A stretch of DNA of 64,000 nt from Herbaspirillum sp. SJZ107 (GTDB taxonomy: Bacteria; Pseudomonadota; Gammaproteobacteria; Burkholderiales; Burkholderiaceae_D). The notes under the pieces were generated by a model. That model saw nothing but the letters and a program-made list of their open reading frames with translations. It ran no database searches and was not told the origin of the DNA. This document shows, one piece after another, positions 1-8,314 of this stretch (positions are counted from its first letter, which is position 1; each line of letters opens with the position of its first letter). The stretch lies in contig NZ_VFNH01000002.1 in NCBI RefSeq assembly GCF_006715485.1, forward strand, positions 682,001 through 746,000, written 5' to 3'. A program made the translations under genes and the position numbers.

Positions 1-1040
1 TTGTCCACGATACCCCACGCCGAGACCCAGTGAAGAGTTTGAACATCCCGAATTCCGACGACTGCACGCTCCACCTCATGGCAGCTCGATTTTGGCAGGA
101 TAGAGACAAATGGAAAAATCAAACTATACAGAGGCTTGTCGAGACTAATTTCACTTCCTTCCACGAAAATGATTTTACGACGGGAGCCAAGAATATCCTG
201 CTTCAACGTCTCATCTATAGTCTCGTTTGCATCAACGACATCGGCATCCCAACTAGTTACAAGTGCTCCGGAATAAGTACAGCCGCGAACAAGCACGGCC
301 TGCGAGGCTGGATTATCGATTGGAAGCATAACATCGTGGGTAGACACAACAAATGCACAGTCTGTTCGCTTGGCGAATAGCTGAGTAAGTAGCGGAGATA
401 TAATTGAACGATGCAAGTGACGCTCTGGCTCGTCGATAAGTATTAAAGTGCCCGGCTTAACAGTTAGCACATTAGCAGCAATCAAAAGTGCATTGCGCTC
501 CCCATCTGATAGCTCCGCAATGCTGTACTCTGCTCCGCCACTTTTCGTGGCCATCATTTGATCAGCCTCTCTAATGAAAATCTTGATAGGTATGTTCGCC
601 TGTGCAAGGAGTTCATTAATGGCTTTAAGTGGTGCATCGAACAGGCTTAAACGTTGGGCTTCTTCAAAACGATTGTTCTCGAAGGCATCTGTGATTTTCC
701 GCGCGCGAGAGTTTTCTGCATCGATTAAATCGTAGATCGTGATGCTTGCTCTCTGAGACGGATAATGGTCCATCCACCTAGTTTGAGTATTTGCGTCTTG
801 GTTCTGCATACTTGATTCAATATTTTTCTTGTCATATGCTGAAAGCATCGGTGCACCCGACATAAACCATGTTTGCCGATGTGCAGAGATCTGTTTTGCG
901 TTATAAACATTTTGCCTGTAGAAATGATTCATCAGGCTTGATTTCCCTGTCCCGTTTGCACCGACAACAAAAAGAATGTTTCCAGGAGAAAGAATTAGCT
1001 GAGTATAGCCTTGTGATGTAGTGAATGATAGATTAAACAT
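1..1040 (-). CDS. ABC-type ATPase with C-terminal TOPRIM/DUF4435-like domain (partial)
   Basis: The reading frame is open from an ATG at 1040 to the left window edge (346 codons seen, C-terminus missing). A GGGGAA ribosome site lies 6-7 bases before the ATG. Visible motifs: Walker A GANGTGKSS at about residues 27-35, an ABC-like signature LSDGERN near 187, Walker B LILIDEPERH near 203-212, and an H-loop STHD near 232. These are followed near residues 290-346 by FVEGSEISLDK and, at the window edge, GIVDN, the acidic pattern of a TOPRIM fold like DUF4435. ATPase-TOPRIM pairs or fusions occur in OLD nucleases and in the PARIS anti-phage system (AriA/AriB, sometimes fused). A defence role is inference. 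Codon use is clearly AT-richer than in the neighbouring genes, which suggests transfer. Confidence 0.85.
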   Translation of the reverse strand, partial: MFNLSFTTSQGYTQLILSPGNILFVVGANGTGKSSLMNHFYRQNVYNAKQISAHRQTWFMSGAPMLSAYDKKNIESSMQNQDANTQTRWMDHYPSQRASITIYDLIDAENSRARKITDAFENNRFEEAQRLSLFDAPLKAINELLAQANIPIKIFIREADQMMATKSGGAEYSIAELSDGERNALLIAANVLTVKPGTLILIDEPERHLHRSIISPLLTQLFAKRTDCAFVVSTHDVMLPIDNPASQAVLVRGCTYSGALVTSWDADVVDANETIDETLKQDILGSRRKIIFVEGSEISLDKPLYSLIFPFVSILPKSSCHEVERAVVGIRDVQTLHWVSAWGIVD

Positions 1041-1498
1041 AATGTTTCCCCGGTAAAATTTTTCCTCAAATTTATCATTAATTTATGGTGGTTACAATCT
1101 AATCGTCGAAGATGAGAAAGTTGCAGAGGACAGTCCGTTGTTATAGATCGTATGTGTTATTACACAAACAACTAATTATTCTCGGTGGCTGAGTTTCTAA
1201 AAATTTAAAGTTCCCAGTGGGGATAGAGATGTAGAGGGCGGCAGAGAATATCTGCCATGCTGAAGTGTCGGCTTAGTGCAGGTTATATGGGATTGCCGAA
1301 CGTCTTCCTGTAAGGAAGATATTTTCAGGGTGATTACTCGGCTTAGTGTACACAGGGCGGGCTATTAGGAGTATTGCCTAATAATAAAATATTTTGCAGT
1401 AGGCTCAGGAAAGTGTCTTACAGGCTCTAGAGAACGTTTCCAGTCATATTCGTTGATTGGTAGCTACAACGCCGTAATCATGGCTTCTAGCTATCGAC
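1041..1498. other. AT-rich non-coding stretch beside the ATPase gene
   Basis: No convincing gene is visible. The stretch must contain the promoter of the leftward ATPase gene. It also holds a short hairpin (TCTTCC/GGAAGA around 1303-1319) and two direct copies of TCGGCTTAGTG at 1268-1278 and 1338-1348. Base composition is well below the rest of the window, consistent with the end of an acquired segment, but no integrase, att site or tRNA was seen. Confidence 0.5.
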
Positions 1499-2077
1499 GT
1501 GACTCAAGTTGCACAACAGCGTTTTAAGGTCGAGTCAGACAGTCAGAAATGCTTGGCGGTGGCGCTGGTTGACGCTTTCGCTGCTTCCTTCCAAACTTTT
1601 ACGTCGGCCGCACTGTCCTTAACTGGCAAACACTGCCACGCCAGGGCGGCGGTGGAGATTGTTCGCGTATTCAAGAGAGCTGACGCGCTGTATGGGCGCT
1701 TCGCATAGTCGGGTGGCGGTGCGGATAGGGAGACCTCCCGACGACTGCCCCAGGCGCTCGAGTGCTACGATGAGGACGAGGTCATGCCATGCGTGCGCCA
1801 TGCCTCACGGCTGATGGCCGCACATCCCGATTCGGCGCTGATGTATGAGTTGATGGCGCTCGCGATCTTTCATGTGGACTCGGCCGACGAGATGATCTCG
1901 TACGCGCTGGGCACGCTGTTGGCAGCCAGTTCGGTAGCGGTCGAACGCGGCTTGCTAACCTTTCCTGCCGGCCGAAAACATATAATCGCGCAATGCCCCG
2001 AAACCGGCTGGATCAAGGTGAAGCCCGGGCTGTCCCGGCGCTTGGCAGCCGCCGTGACGGACCGCTTGGAAAAATGA
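1499..2077 (+). pseudogene. Possible degenerate hypothetical gene with an in-frame amber stop
   Basis: From a GTG at 1499 the same frame runs to a TGA at 2077 and is interrupted only by a TAG at 1706-1708. The second half (best start ATG 1784, 97 codons) has G/C-rich third positions like a real gene and reads as an alpha-helical protein with motifs such as MYELMALAIF. The first half is less convincing. No family was recognised. It could be a broken gene, a small intact gene from 1784, or chance. Confidence 0.3.
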
Positions 2078-2087
2078 CGACATCGAG

Positions 2088-2927
2088 TCAGTCGAAACCC
2101 CGCACCGGCAGGGCGGCACCGCGCTGGATCCAGTTGCGCGCCGAGTAGATGCTGCGCGCATCGGTCGCATGCAGCGTGAAGGCATGGCGCGACACCGGCG
2201 ACCGGTTCGGTGCGGAGTAGTGCGGCAGCAGGCCGTGGAAGCACACCAGGGTGCCGGCTTTCGCTTCCAGCGGCACCGCGGTGCTGTTGTCCGGCCACGG
2301 CGTGGCGTCCAGCTTTTCCATCGTGATGTGGTCGCCCTCGCGCAGGAAGCGCTCGCGCAGCGGGCCGCGGTGGCCGCCCGGCTCGGCCCACAGGCAGCCG
2401 TTGTCGACCGTCGCGTCTTCCAGCGCGAACCAGAAGGTGGTCACGGTGATTGGCGTGCTGTCGAAGAAGGTGGCGTCCTGGTGCCAGCGCACCTCGCCGC
2501 CGATGCCCGGCTGCTTGAAGATGTACATCGATTGCCAGACCTGCGGCTGCTCCAGTCCGAGGTCGCGCGCCACGGCGGCCAGTTTGGGATCGCGGGTAAA
2601 GGCGTCGAACACCGGGTCGAGGTCGTGCATCGCGTGGCCGATCTTGTTGATCGACAGCGCCTTGGCCTGCTTCAGCTGGCCGTCCGGGCCAAAGGCCTCC
2701 TCCTCGAAGAAGCAGCGCACCGTGTTGTCCGAGCCGAGGAACCAGGCGTCGCTGGCGCGGGCCTGGTCGCGCGTGGTGAAGATGGCGCGCGATTCGGCCG
2801 GGTCGAAGGCGTCGACGATGGCTTCGGCGCGGGCGCGCAGGCGCGCGATCTCGTCCGGGGATTTGAAATCGGGGATGACGATGTAGCCGTCGCGTTGGTA
2901 TCGTTCGCGCTGTGCGGTGGTCAGCAT
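2088..2927 (-). CDS. Phytanoyl-CoA dioxygenase (PhyH) family protein
   Basis: A 279-residue non-haem Fe(II)/2-oxoglutarate oxygenase of the PhyH family. The iron ligands are visible as a WHQD motif (H149, D151) and a distal histidine at 248 within SRHAFTLH. The start at 2927 gives MLTTAQRERYQRDGY, the usual beginning of these enzymes; the frame stays open upstream to 3044 but that part is not PhyH-like. The family hydroxylates substrates from acyl-CoAs to small secondary metabolites, so the substrate cannot be named. It is divergent from the porin/urt cluster and shares a promoter region with it (2928-3056). Confidence 0.85.
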   Translation of the reverse strand: MLTTAQRERYQRDGYIVIPDFKSPDEIARLRARAEAIVDAFDPAESRAIFTTRDQARASDAWFLGSDNTVRCFFEEEAFGPDGQLKQAKALSINKIGHAMHDLDPVFDAFTRDPKLAAVARDLGLEQPQVWQSMYIFKQPGIGGEVRWHQDATFFDSTPITVTTFWFALEDATVDNGCLWAEPGGHRGPLRERFLREGDHITMEKLDATPWPDNSTAVPLEAKAGTLVCFHGLLPHYSAPNRSPVSRHAFTLHATDARSIYSARNWIQRGAALPVRGFD

Positions 2928-3056
2928 GGGGTCCTCGTTCGTGATTCTCTGCACATGATAAGACACAACTACGTAACCTGACGTATGGCCGCGGCGCTTC
3001 CCGGTGGCGATGATGAGAACACAACAACTCATCCACTCATCCACCAGGGACCAGGA
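2928..3056. promoter_or_regulatory. Divergent promoter region, PhyH gene / porin
   Basis: A 129-bp gap between two divergently transcribed genes must hold both promoters. It is AT-richer than its surroundings. A purine-rich ribosome site (AGGGACCAGGA) precedes the porin ATG. No confident -35/-10 pair or operator was assigned. Confidence 0.4.
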
Positions 3057-4166
3057 ATGACATCATCAGGGAAGAAGGGCTTGCTGCTGGCGCTGATCGC
3101 CATGGCGGGCACGCTGCCGGCGCTCGAGGCGCAGGCCGGCGCCACCGTGAATTTCGGGCCGGACCAGTCGGTCAGCCTCGGCTTCGGCATGCGCACCAGT
3201 TATTCCAGCGTCGAACACGGCGCGGCGGACGGCTCGCGCTCGAACGACTTCAACCTGGACAGCGCGCGCCTCTACCTCGGCGGCTCGCTGAACCGCCAGA
3301 TCAAGGGCATGTTCAACACCGAGTGGGACGGTGACAAGATCCGCGTGCTGGATGCGGTCGGCGAATTCGCGTTCTCGCCCGAGCTGAACGTCTGGGCCGG
3401 ACGCATGCTGTCGCCGAGCGACCGCGCCAACATGGCCGGACCCTACTATTCCCTGGGCGGCGGCTACTGGGCCGGCGTGGCCTCGCGCTACGGCTACAAC
3501 GGCGGCATCTTCCGCGGCCGCGACGACGGCGTCACCGTCTGGGGCAACCTGCTGGACGGCCGCCTCGGCTATTCCTTCGGCGCCTTCGAAGGGCATACCT
3601 TCGGCATCGGTTCGCTCACCCAGAGCCAGGCCAACGCGGCCGGCCTGCGCGCCTCCGACAAGCCGATGTTCGCAGGCCGCCTGCAATACGACTTCTGGGA
3701 CCCGGAGCCGGGCTACTACGGCACCGGCAACTACCTCGGCACCAAGGACATCCTCGCCGTCGGCCTGGCCGGACGCTCGCAGAAGAACGGCGTGCTGACG
3801 CCCGCCGCCGGCGGCGACTACCGCTCCTGGAGCCTCGACGTCCTGCTCGAGAAGCGCCTGCCGGGTGCAGGTGCGGTGTCGCTGGAAGGCGCCTGGTACG
3901 ACTACGACACCGGCAACGTGGTGCGTGCCGAGCAGGGCAAGGCCTGGCTGGTCGGCGCCGGCTACATCGTCAACCGCTTCCAGCCCTTCGTGCGCTACCA
4001 GAAGTTCGAGGCCGACACCGGCATCGACACGCGCCAGGCCGACGCCGGCGTCAACTACGTCATCGACGGCTACAACGCCCAGCTGGCGGCGCTGTATTCG
4101 CGCACCAAGGTGACCGGCGCCGACGACCGCTCGACCTTCTCGGTCACGCTCCAGCTCCAGTACTGA
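3057..4166 (+). CDS. Outer-membrane porin, probably for urea or short amides
   Basis: A 369-residue protein with an N-terminal signal peptide (hydrophobic LLLALIAMAGTLPALEAQA, cleavage near residue 27). The remainder is rich in alternating aromatic/polar residues, many Gly-Tyr and Tyr-Asp pairs, and ends in a beta-strand with a terminal aromatic (LQLQY), the hallmark of a beta-barrel assembled by Bam. It begins at ATG 3057, after a purine-rich ribosome site. It lies 27 bp before urtA in the same direction, so it is probably the first gene of the urea uptake operon and may let urea through the outer membrane. That specificity is inferred from position only. Confidence 0.8.
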   Translation: MTSSGKKGLLLALIAMAGTLPALEAQAGATVNFGPDQSVSLGFGMRTSYSSVEHGAADGSRSNDFNLDSARLYLGGSLNRQIKGMFNTEWDGDKIRVLDAVGEFAFSPELNVWAGRMLSPSDRANMAGPYYSLGGGYWAGVASRYGYNGGIFRGRDDGVTVWGNLLDGRLGYSFGAFEGHTFGIGSLTQSQANAAGLRASDKPMFAGRLQYDFWDPEPGYYGTGNYLGTKDILAVGLAGRSQKNGVLTPAAGGDYRSWSLDVLLEKRLPGAGAVSLEGAWYDYDTGNVVRAEQGKAWLVGAGYIVNRFQPFVRYQKFEADTGIDTRQADAGVNYVIDGYNAQLAALYSRTKVTGADDRSTFSVTLQLQY

Positions 4167-4193
4167 TTCATCATCCAATCCAAGAGGCCTACC

Positions 4194-5450
4194 ATGTCCA
4201 ACCGTCGCACTTTTCTCTCCAACCTGACCCGCAGCGCCGCCGCGGCCGCCCTGCTGGCCGGCGGAGTTTCCGCCCACGCCGCCGATACCATCAAGGTCGG
4301 CATCCTGCATTCGCTGTCCGGCACCATGGCGATTTCCGAGACCTCGCTGAAGGACACGGCGCTGATGGCGATCGACGAAATCAACGCCAGGGGCGGGGTG
4401 CTGGGCAAGAAGCTCGAGCCGGTGATCGTCGACCCGGCCTCGAACTGGCCCCTGTTCGCCGAAAAGGCGCGCCAGCTGATCGCCAAGGACAAGGTGGTCG
4501 CCATCTTCGGCTGCTGGACCTCGGTGTCGCGCAAGTCGGTGCTGCCGGTGGTGAAGGAACTCAACGGCCTGCTGTTCTACCCGGTGCAGTACGAGGGCGA
4601 GGAACTCGAGAAGAACGTGTTCTACACCGGCGCGGCGCCCAACCAGCAGGCCATTCCGGCGCTGGAATACCTGATGAGCAAGGATGGCGGCGGCGCGAAA
4701 CGCTTCGTCCTGCTCGGCACCGACTACGTGTATCCGCGCACCACCAACAAGATCCTGCGCGCCTACCTGCACACCAAGGGCGTCAAGGACAGCGACATCC
4801 AGGAACTGTACACGCCGTTCGGCCATGCCGACTACCAGACCATCGTCGCCAACATCAAGAAGTTCTCGACCGGCGGCAAGACCGCGGTGATCTCGACCAT
4901 CAACGGCGATTCCAACGTGCCCTTCTATAAAGAACTGGGCAACGCCGGCCTGAAGGCGACCGAGGTGCCGGTGGTGGCGTTCTCGGTCGGCGAGGAAGAG
5001 CTGCGCGGCGTCGACACCAAGCCGCTGGTCGGCCACCTGGCGGCCTGGAACTACTTCGAATCGGTCAAGAACCCGACCAACGCGGAGTTCGTCAAGAAGT
5101 GGAAGGCCTACGCCGTGGCCAGAAAGCTGCCGAACGCCGCCGGCGCCGTCACCAACGACCCGATGGAAGCGACCTACGTCGGCATCCACATGTGGGCGCA
5201 GGCGGTGGAAAAGGCCAAGTCGACCGACACCGACAAGGTGATCGCGGCGATGGCGGGGCAGAGCTTCAAGGCGCCGTCCGGCTACACGCTGGTGATGGAC
5301 AAGACCAATCACCACTTGCACAAGCCGGTGATGATCGGCGAGATCAAGGGCGATGGCCAGTTCACGGTGGTGTGGAAGAGCAAGGAGCCGATCCGGGCGC
5401 AGCCGTGGAGCCCTTATATCAAGGGGAATGAGGGCAAGCAGAGCTTGTGA
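4194..5450 (+). CDS. urtA: Urea ABC transporter, substrate-binding protein
   Basis: A 418-residue periplasmic binding protein of the branched-chain amino acid/amide type. The N-terminus carries an RR motif (SNRRTFLSNL) and an Ala-rich hydrophobic stretch ending at HAADTIKVGILHS, suggesting Tat or Sec export with cleavage near residue 30. Family signatures include GILHSLSGTMAISE, the GCWTSVSRKSVLPV segment and PVQYEGEE, which are typical of UrtA and its amide-binding relatives such as FmdD. It is followed by urtBCDE, which supports urea as ligand. A 135-bp gap with tandem repeats and a REP-like hairpin separates it from urtB. Confidence 0.93.
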   Translation: MSNRRTFLSNLTRSAAAAALLAGGVSAHAADTIKVGILHSLSGTMAISETSLKDTALMAIDEINARGGVLGKKLEPVIVDPASNWPLFAEKARQLIAKDKVVAIFGCWTSVSRKSVLPVVKELNGLLFYPVQYEGEELEKNVFYTGAAPNQQAIPALEYLMSKDGGGAKRFVLLGTDYVYPRTTNKILRAYLHTKGVKDSDIQELYTPFGHADYQTIVANIKKFSTGGKTAVISTINGDSNVPFYKELGNAGLKATEVPVVAFSVGEEELRGVDTKPLVGHLAAWNYFESVKNPTNAEFVKKWKAYAVARKLPNAAGAVTNDPMEATYVGIHMWAQAVEKAKSTDTDKVIAAMAGQSFKAPSGYTLVMDKTNHHLHKPVMIGEIKGDGQFTVVWKSKEPIRAQPWSPYIKGNEGKQSL

Positions 5451-5452
5451 AC

Positions 5453-5508
5453 GCGGCACCGCGGCACCGCGGCATTGCGGAACCGCTGAACCGCTGAACC
5501 GCTGAATC
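5453..5508. repeat. Octanucleotide tandem repeat between urtA and urtB
   Basis: Seven consecutive 8-bp units: GCGGCACC twice, then GCGGCATT, GCGGAACC, GCTGAACC twice and GCTGAATC. The register is exact, with gradual drift between units. It begins two bases after the urtA stop codon. Confidence 0.85.
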
Positions 5509-5536
5509 GCAACCGCAAGACGGTAACCGAAAAACC

Positions 5537-5583
5537 GTCGCCCCTGCGCAGGCAGGGGCGACGTGCTACTTGAATAGGCTAGA
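5537..5583. repeat. REP-like hairpin element, copy 1 (urtA-urtB)
   Basis: GTCGCCCCTG at 5537-5546 pairs perfectly with CAGGGGCGAC at 5553-5562, leaving a 6-base loop. The element continues with GTGCTACT and ends in GGCTAGA at 5577-5583, three bases before the proposed urtB ATG. Related copies occur near 24407, 59421 and 61178. Confidence 0.85.
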
Positions 5584-5585
5584 TC

Positions 5586-7193
5586 ATGAGGCGCATGCTC
5601 ACATATTTCTTCGCCGCGTTGACGCTGTGCTGGGCGACCCTGGCCCAAGCCGCCATCGCCCCCACGCTGCTGCAACCCCTGGCCGGCGACGATCCCGACG
5701 CCCGCGTCGAAGCCGTCGCCCGCATCGCCGCCACCGGCAGCCCGGACGCCCGCAAGCTGCTGCAGGCGCTGCTCGACGAAGAACTGATGGCCACGCCCGC
5801 CGGCCAGCTCTTGATCGTGCACGACGGCCAGGCGGTCGACGCCGCCAGCGGGCAGGCGGTGGCGCTGCCCGACGGCGCCGGCGGCGTGGTCGTCAACAAC
5901 CGCCTGCGCGGCGCGGCCGAGGCGGCACTGTCCGGCCTGGCCCTGCTGGCGCCGGCACGCGAACAGCGCCTGGCCGCCGCGCAGGCGCTGCAGGCACGCG
6001 ACCTCGATCCGGCCCAGGCCCCGCTGCTGCGCCAGGCGCTCGCGCGCGAGACCGACGCGGACATCCAGGGCATCCTGCGCCAGCTGGTGGCGACGGCCGA
6101 CCTGCAATCGGGCGACCCGGCCCGGCGCAAGGCGGCCGTCACGGCGCTGGCCGACAGCGGCACGCCGGCGCTGCGGCCGCAGCTGCAGGCGATCCTGGCG
6201 CGCAATCCGGACGGCACGTACATCGAAACCGACGCCGCATTGCGCACGGCCGCCGCCACGACGCTGGCCGCGATCGAACGGCGCGCCACCCGCAACGACA
6301 TCGTCGCCAACCTGTTCTACGGCGTCTCGCTGGGCAGCGTACTGCTGCTGGCGGCGCTGGGCCTGGCCATTACCTTCGGCCTGATGGGCATCATCAACAT
6401 GGCGCACGGCGAACTCCTCATGATCGGCGCCTACACGACCTATGTGGTGCAGTCGCTGTTCCGCCAGTACCTGCCCGGCGCCCTGGACTGGTACCTGGCG
6501 GCGGCGCTGCCGGCCGGCTTCGTCGTCGCCTTCGCGGTCGGCGTGCTGCTCGAGCGCAGCGTGATCCGCTGGCTGTACGGGCGGCCGCTGGAAACCCTGC
6601 TGGCCACCTGGGGCATCAGCCTGGTGCTGATGCAGGCGGTGCGCACGGTCTTCGGCGCCCAGAACGTCGAGGTGGCCAATCCCGCGTGGATGTCGGGCGG
6701 CGTCACCGTGCTCGGCTCGCTGGTGCTGCCGTGGAACCGGATCGCCATCATCGTCTTCGCGGTGCTGGTGGTCGGCGCGGTCTGGCTGGTGCTGAACCGC
6801 ACGCGCCTCGGCCTGTTCGTGCGCGCCGTCATGCAGAACCGGCGCATGGCCGATTGCGTGGGCGTGCCCACCGGCCGCATCGACATGCTGACCTTCGGCC
6901 TCGGCTCCGGCATCGCCGGCCTGGGCGGCGTGGCGCTGTCCCAGCTCGGCAACGTCGGCCCCGACCTCGGCCAGTCCTACATCGTCGATTCCTTCATGGT
7001 GGTGGTGCTGGGCGGCGTCGGCCAGCTGGCCGGCACCGTGATCGGCGCGCTCGGCCTGGGCGAGATCAACAAGTTCCTGGAGCCGCTGGCCGGCGCCGTC
7101 ATGGCCAAGATCTGCATCCTGGTCGTCATCATCATCTTCATCCAGCGCCGGCCGCAGGGCCTGTTCGCGCTGAAGGGAAGGAGCGTCGAATGA
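5586..7193 (+). CDS. urtB: Urea ABC transporter permease UrtB
   Basis: A 535-residue inner-membrane permease of the LivH type. Residues 1-23 form a signal-like hydrophobic segment. About 24-237 is a soluble, Ala/Leu-rich, HEAT-like region, presumably periplasmic. The membrane part begins near residue 238 (NDIVANLFYGVSLGS) and includes the family motifs FGLMGIINMAHGE and VVLGGVGQLAGTV. The long N-terminal extension is usual for proteobacterial UrtB. The ATG at 5586 has no clear ribosome site and abuts the REP-like element; ATG 5595 (preceded by GAGG) is an alternative. The stop overlaps the urtC start as ATGA. Confidence 0.93.
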   Translation: MRRMLTYFFAALTLCWATLAQAAIAPTLLQPLAGDDPDARVEAVARIAATGSPDARKLLQALLDEELMATPAGQLLIVHDGQAVDAASGQAVALPDGAGGVVVNNRLRGAAEAALSGLALLAPAREQRLAAAQALQARDLDPAQAPLLRQALARETDADIQGILRQLVATADLQSGDPARRKAAVTALADSGTPALRPQLQAILARNPDGTYIETDAALRTAAATTLAAIERRATRNDIVANLFYGVSLGSVLLLAALGLAITFGLMGIINMAHGELLMIGAYTTYVVQSLFRQYLPGALDWYLAAALPAGFVVAFAVGVLLERSVIRWLYGRPLETLLATWGISLVLMQAVRTVFGAQNVEVANPAWMSGGVTVLGSLVLPWNRIAIIVFAVLVVGAVWLVLNRTRLGLFVRAVMQNRRMADCVGVPTGRIDMLTFGLGSGIAGLGGVALSQLGNVGPDLGQSYIVDSFMVVVLGGVGQLAGTVIGALGLGEINKFLEPLAGAVMAKICILVVIIIFIQRRPQGLFALKGRSVE

Positions 7194-8314
7194 AACCGTT
7201 ATTCAACAAGCGTGGCTGGACCGTGCTGGCTGCCTGCGTGCTGGTGGCCGTGCTGCTGCCGCTGCTGCACCTGGCGCTGCCGCCCGGGCATCCGCTGCAC
7301 GTGTCCGGCTATGCGATGGGCCTGGTCGGCAAATTCATGTGCTACGCGCTGGCAGCGCTGGCGCTCGACCTGGTGTGGGGCTATACCGGCATCCTGTCGC
7401 TCGGCCACGGCGTGTTCTTCGCGCTCGGCGCCTATGCCCACGGCATGTACCTGATGCGCGCCATCGGCCGCGACGGCAGCTACGGCAGCCTGCTGCCCGA
7501 CTTCATGGTCTTCCTCGACTGGAAGGACTACCCGTGGTACTGGGCCTTCACCGACCACTTCTGGTACTGCATGCTGCTGGTGGTGCTGGTGCCGGGACTG
7601 CTCGCCTTCGTGTTCGGCTGGTTCGCCTTCCGCTCGCGCATCAAGGGCGTGTACTTCTCGATCATCACCCAGGCCATGACCTATGCCTTCATGCTGCTGT
7701 TCTTCCGCAACGACACCGGCTTCGGCGGCAACAACGGCTTTACGGACTTCAAGCGCATCCTCGGCCATGCGATCACGGCGCCGGAGACGCGCGCCGCGCT
7801 CTACCTGGCGACGCTGGTGCTGCTGGTGGGCGCGCTGCTGCTGTGCCGCTGGATCGTCGGCTCGCGCCTGGGCCGCGTACTGCAGGGCGTGCGCGACGCG
7901 GAATCGCGCCTGATGTTCATCGGCTACGATCCGCTGGCGTTCAAGCTGTTCGTGTGGACGCTGTCGGCGGTGCTGTGCGCCATCGCCGGTGCTTTATATG
8001 TGCCGCAGGTCGGCATCATCAACCCGTCCGAGATGTCGCCGGCGAATTCGATCGAGATGGTGGTGTGGGTGGCGATCGGCGGCCGCGGCACCCTGGTCGG
8101 CCCGATCGTCGGCGCCTTTGCCGTCAACGGCCTGAAAAGCTGGTTCACGGCCGCCTTCCCCGACCTGTGGCTGTTCGCGCTCGGCCTGCTGTTCATCCTG
8201 GTCACGCTGTTCCTGCGCAAGGGGATCGTGGGCACGCTGCCGGACCTGAAACGCCTGCTGCCCGGCAGGGCAGCGAGCAAGCCGGCGCCCGGCGCCAAGG
8301 AGGAAACCGCATGA
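7190..8314 (+). CDS. urtC: Urea ABC transporter permease UrtC
   Basis: A 374-residue LivM-type permease with about ten hydrophobic segments. Recognisable motifs are LVWGYTGILSLGHGVFFALG near residues 60-80, the large insert with WKDYPWYW, and GGRGTLVGPIVGAF near 285-300. It pairs with UrtB to form the membrane channel. It starts four bases inside the urtB stop (ATGA) after an AAGGGAAGGAG-like ribosome site, and its own stop overlaps the urtD start in the same way. This indicates translational coupling. Confidence 0.95.
   Translation: MKPLFNKRGWTVLAACVLVAVLLPLLHLALPPGHPLHVSGYAMGLVGKFMCYALAALALDLVWGYTGILSLGHGVFFALGAYAHGMYLMRAIGRDGSYGSLLPDFMVFLDWKDYPWYWAFTDHFWYCMLLVVLVPGLLAFVFGWFAFRSRIKGVYFSIITQAMTYAFMLLFFRNDTGFGGNNGFTDFKRILGHAITAPETRAALYLATLVLLVGALLLCRWIVGSRLGRVLQGVRDAESRLMFIGYDPLAFKLFVWTLSAVLCAIAGALYVPQVGIINPSEMSPANSIEMVVWVAIGGRGTLVGPIVGAFAVNGLKSWFTAAFPDLWLFALGLLFILVTLFLRKGIVGTLPDLKRLLPGRAASKPAPGAKEETA

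Noticed and set aside
5650..6300. urtB N-terminal extension as a novel fusion
   Set aside because: Long HEAT-like N-terminal regions are usual for proteobacterial UrtB, so this is not a new architecture.
3066..6407. Minus-strand open frame of over 1100 codons across the porin, urtA and urtB
   Set aside because: It is the antisense shadow of well-supported plus-strand genes. The translation is His/Arg/Gly-rich low complexity without motifs, as expected opposite high-GC coding DNA.
5570..8314. Plus-strand 914-codon frame joining parts of urtB and urtC
   Set aside because: Only the urtC part is protein-like. The front is an out-of-frame reading of urtB rich in Arg and Pro. The real urtC start is the ATGA overlap at 7190.
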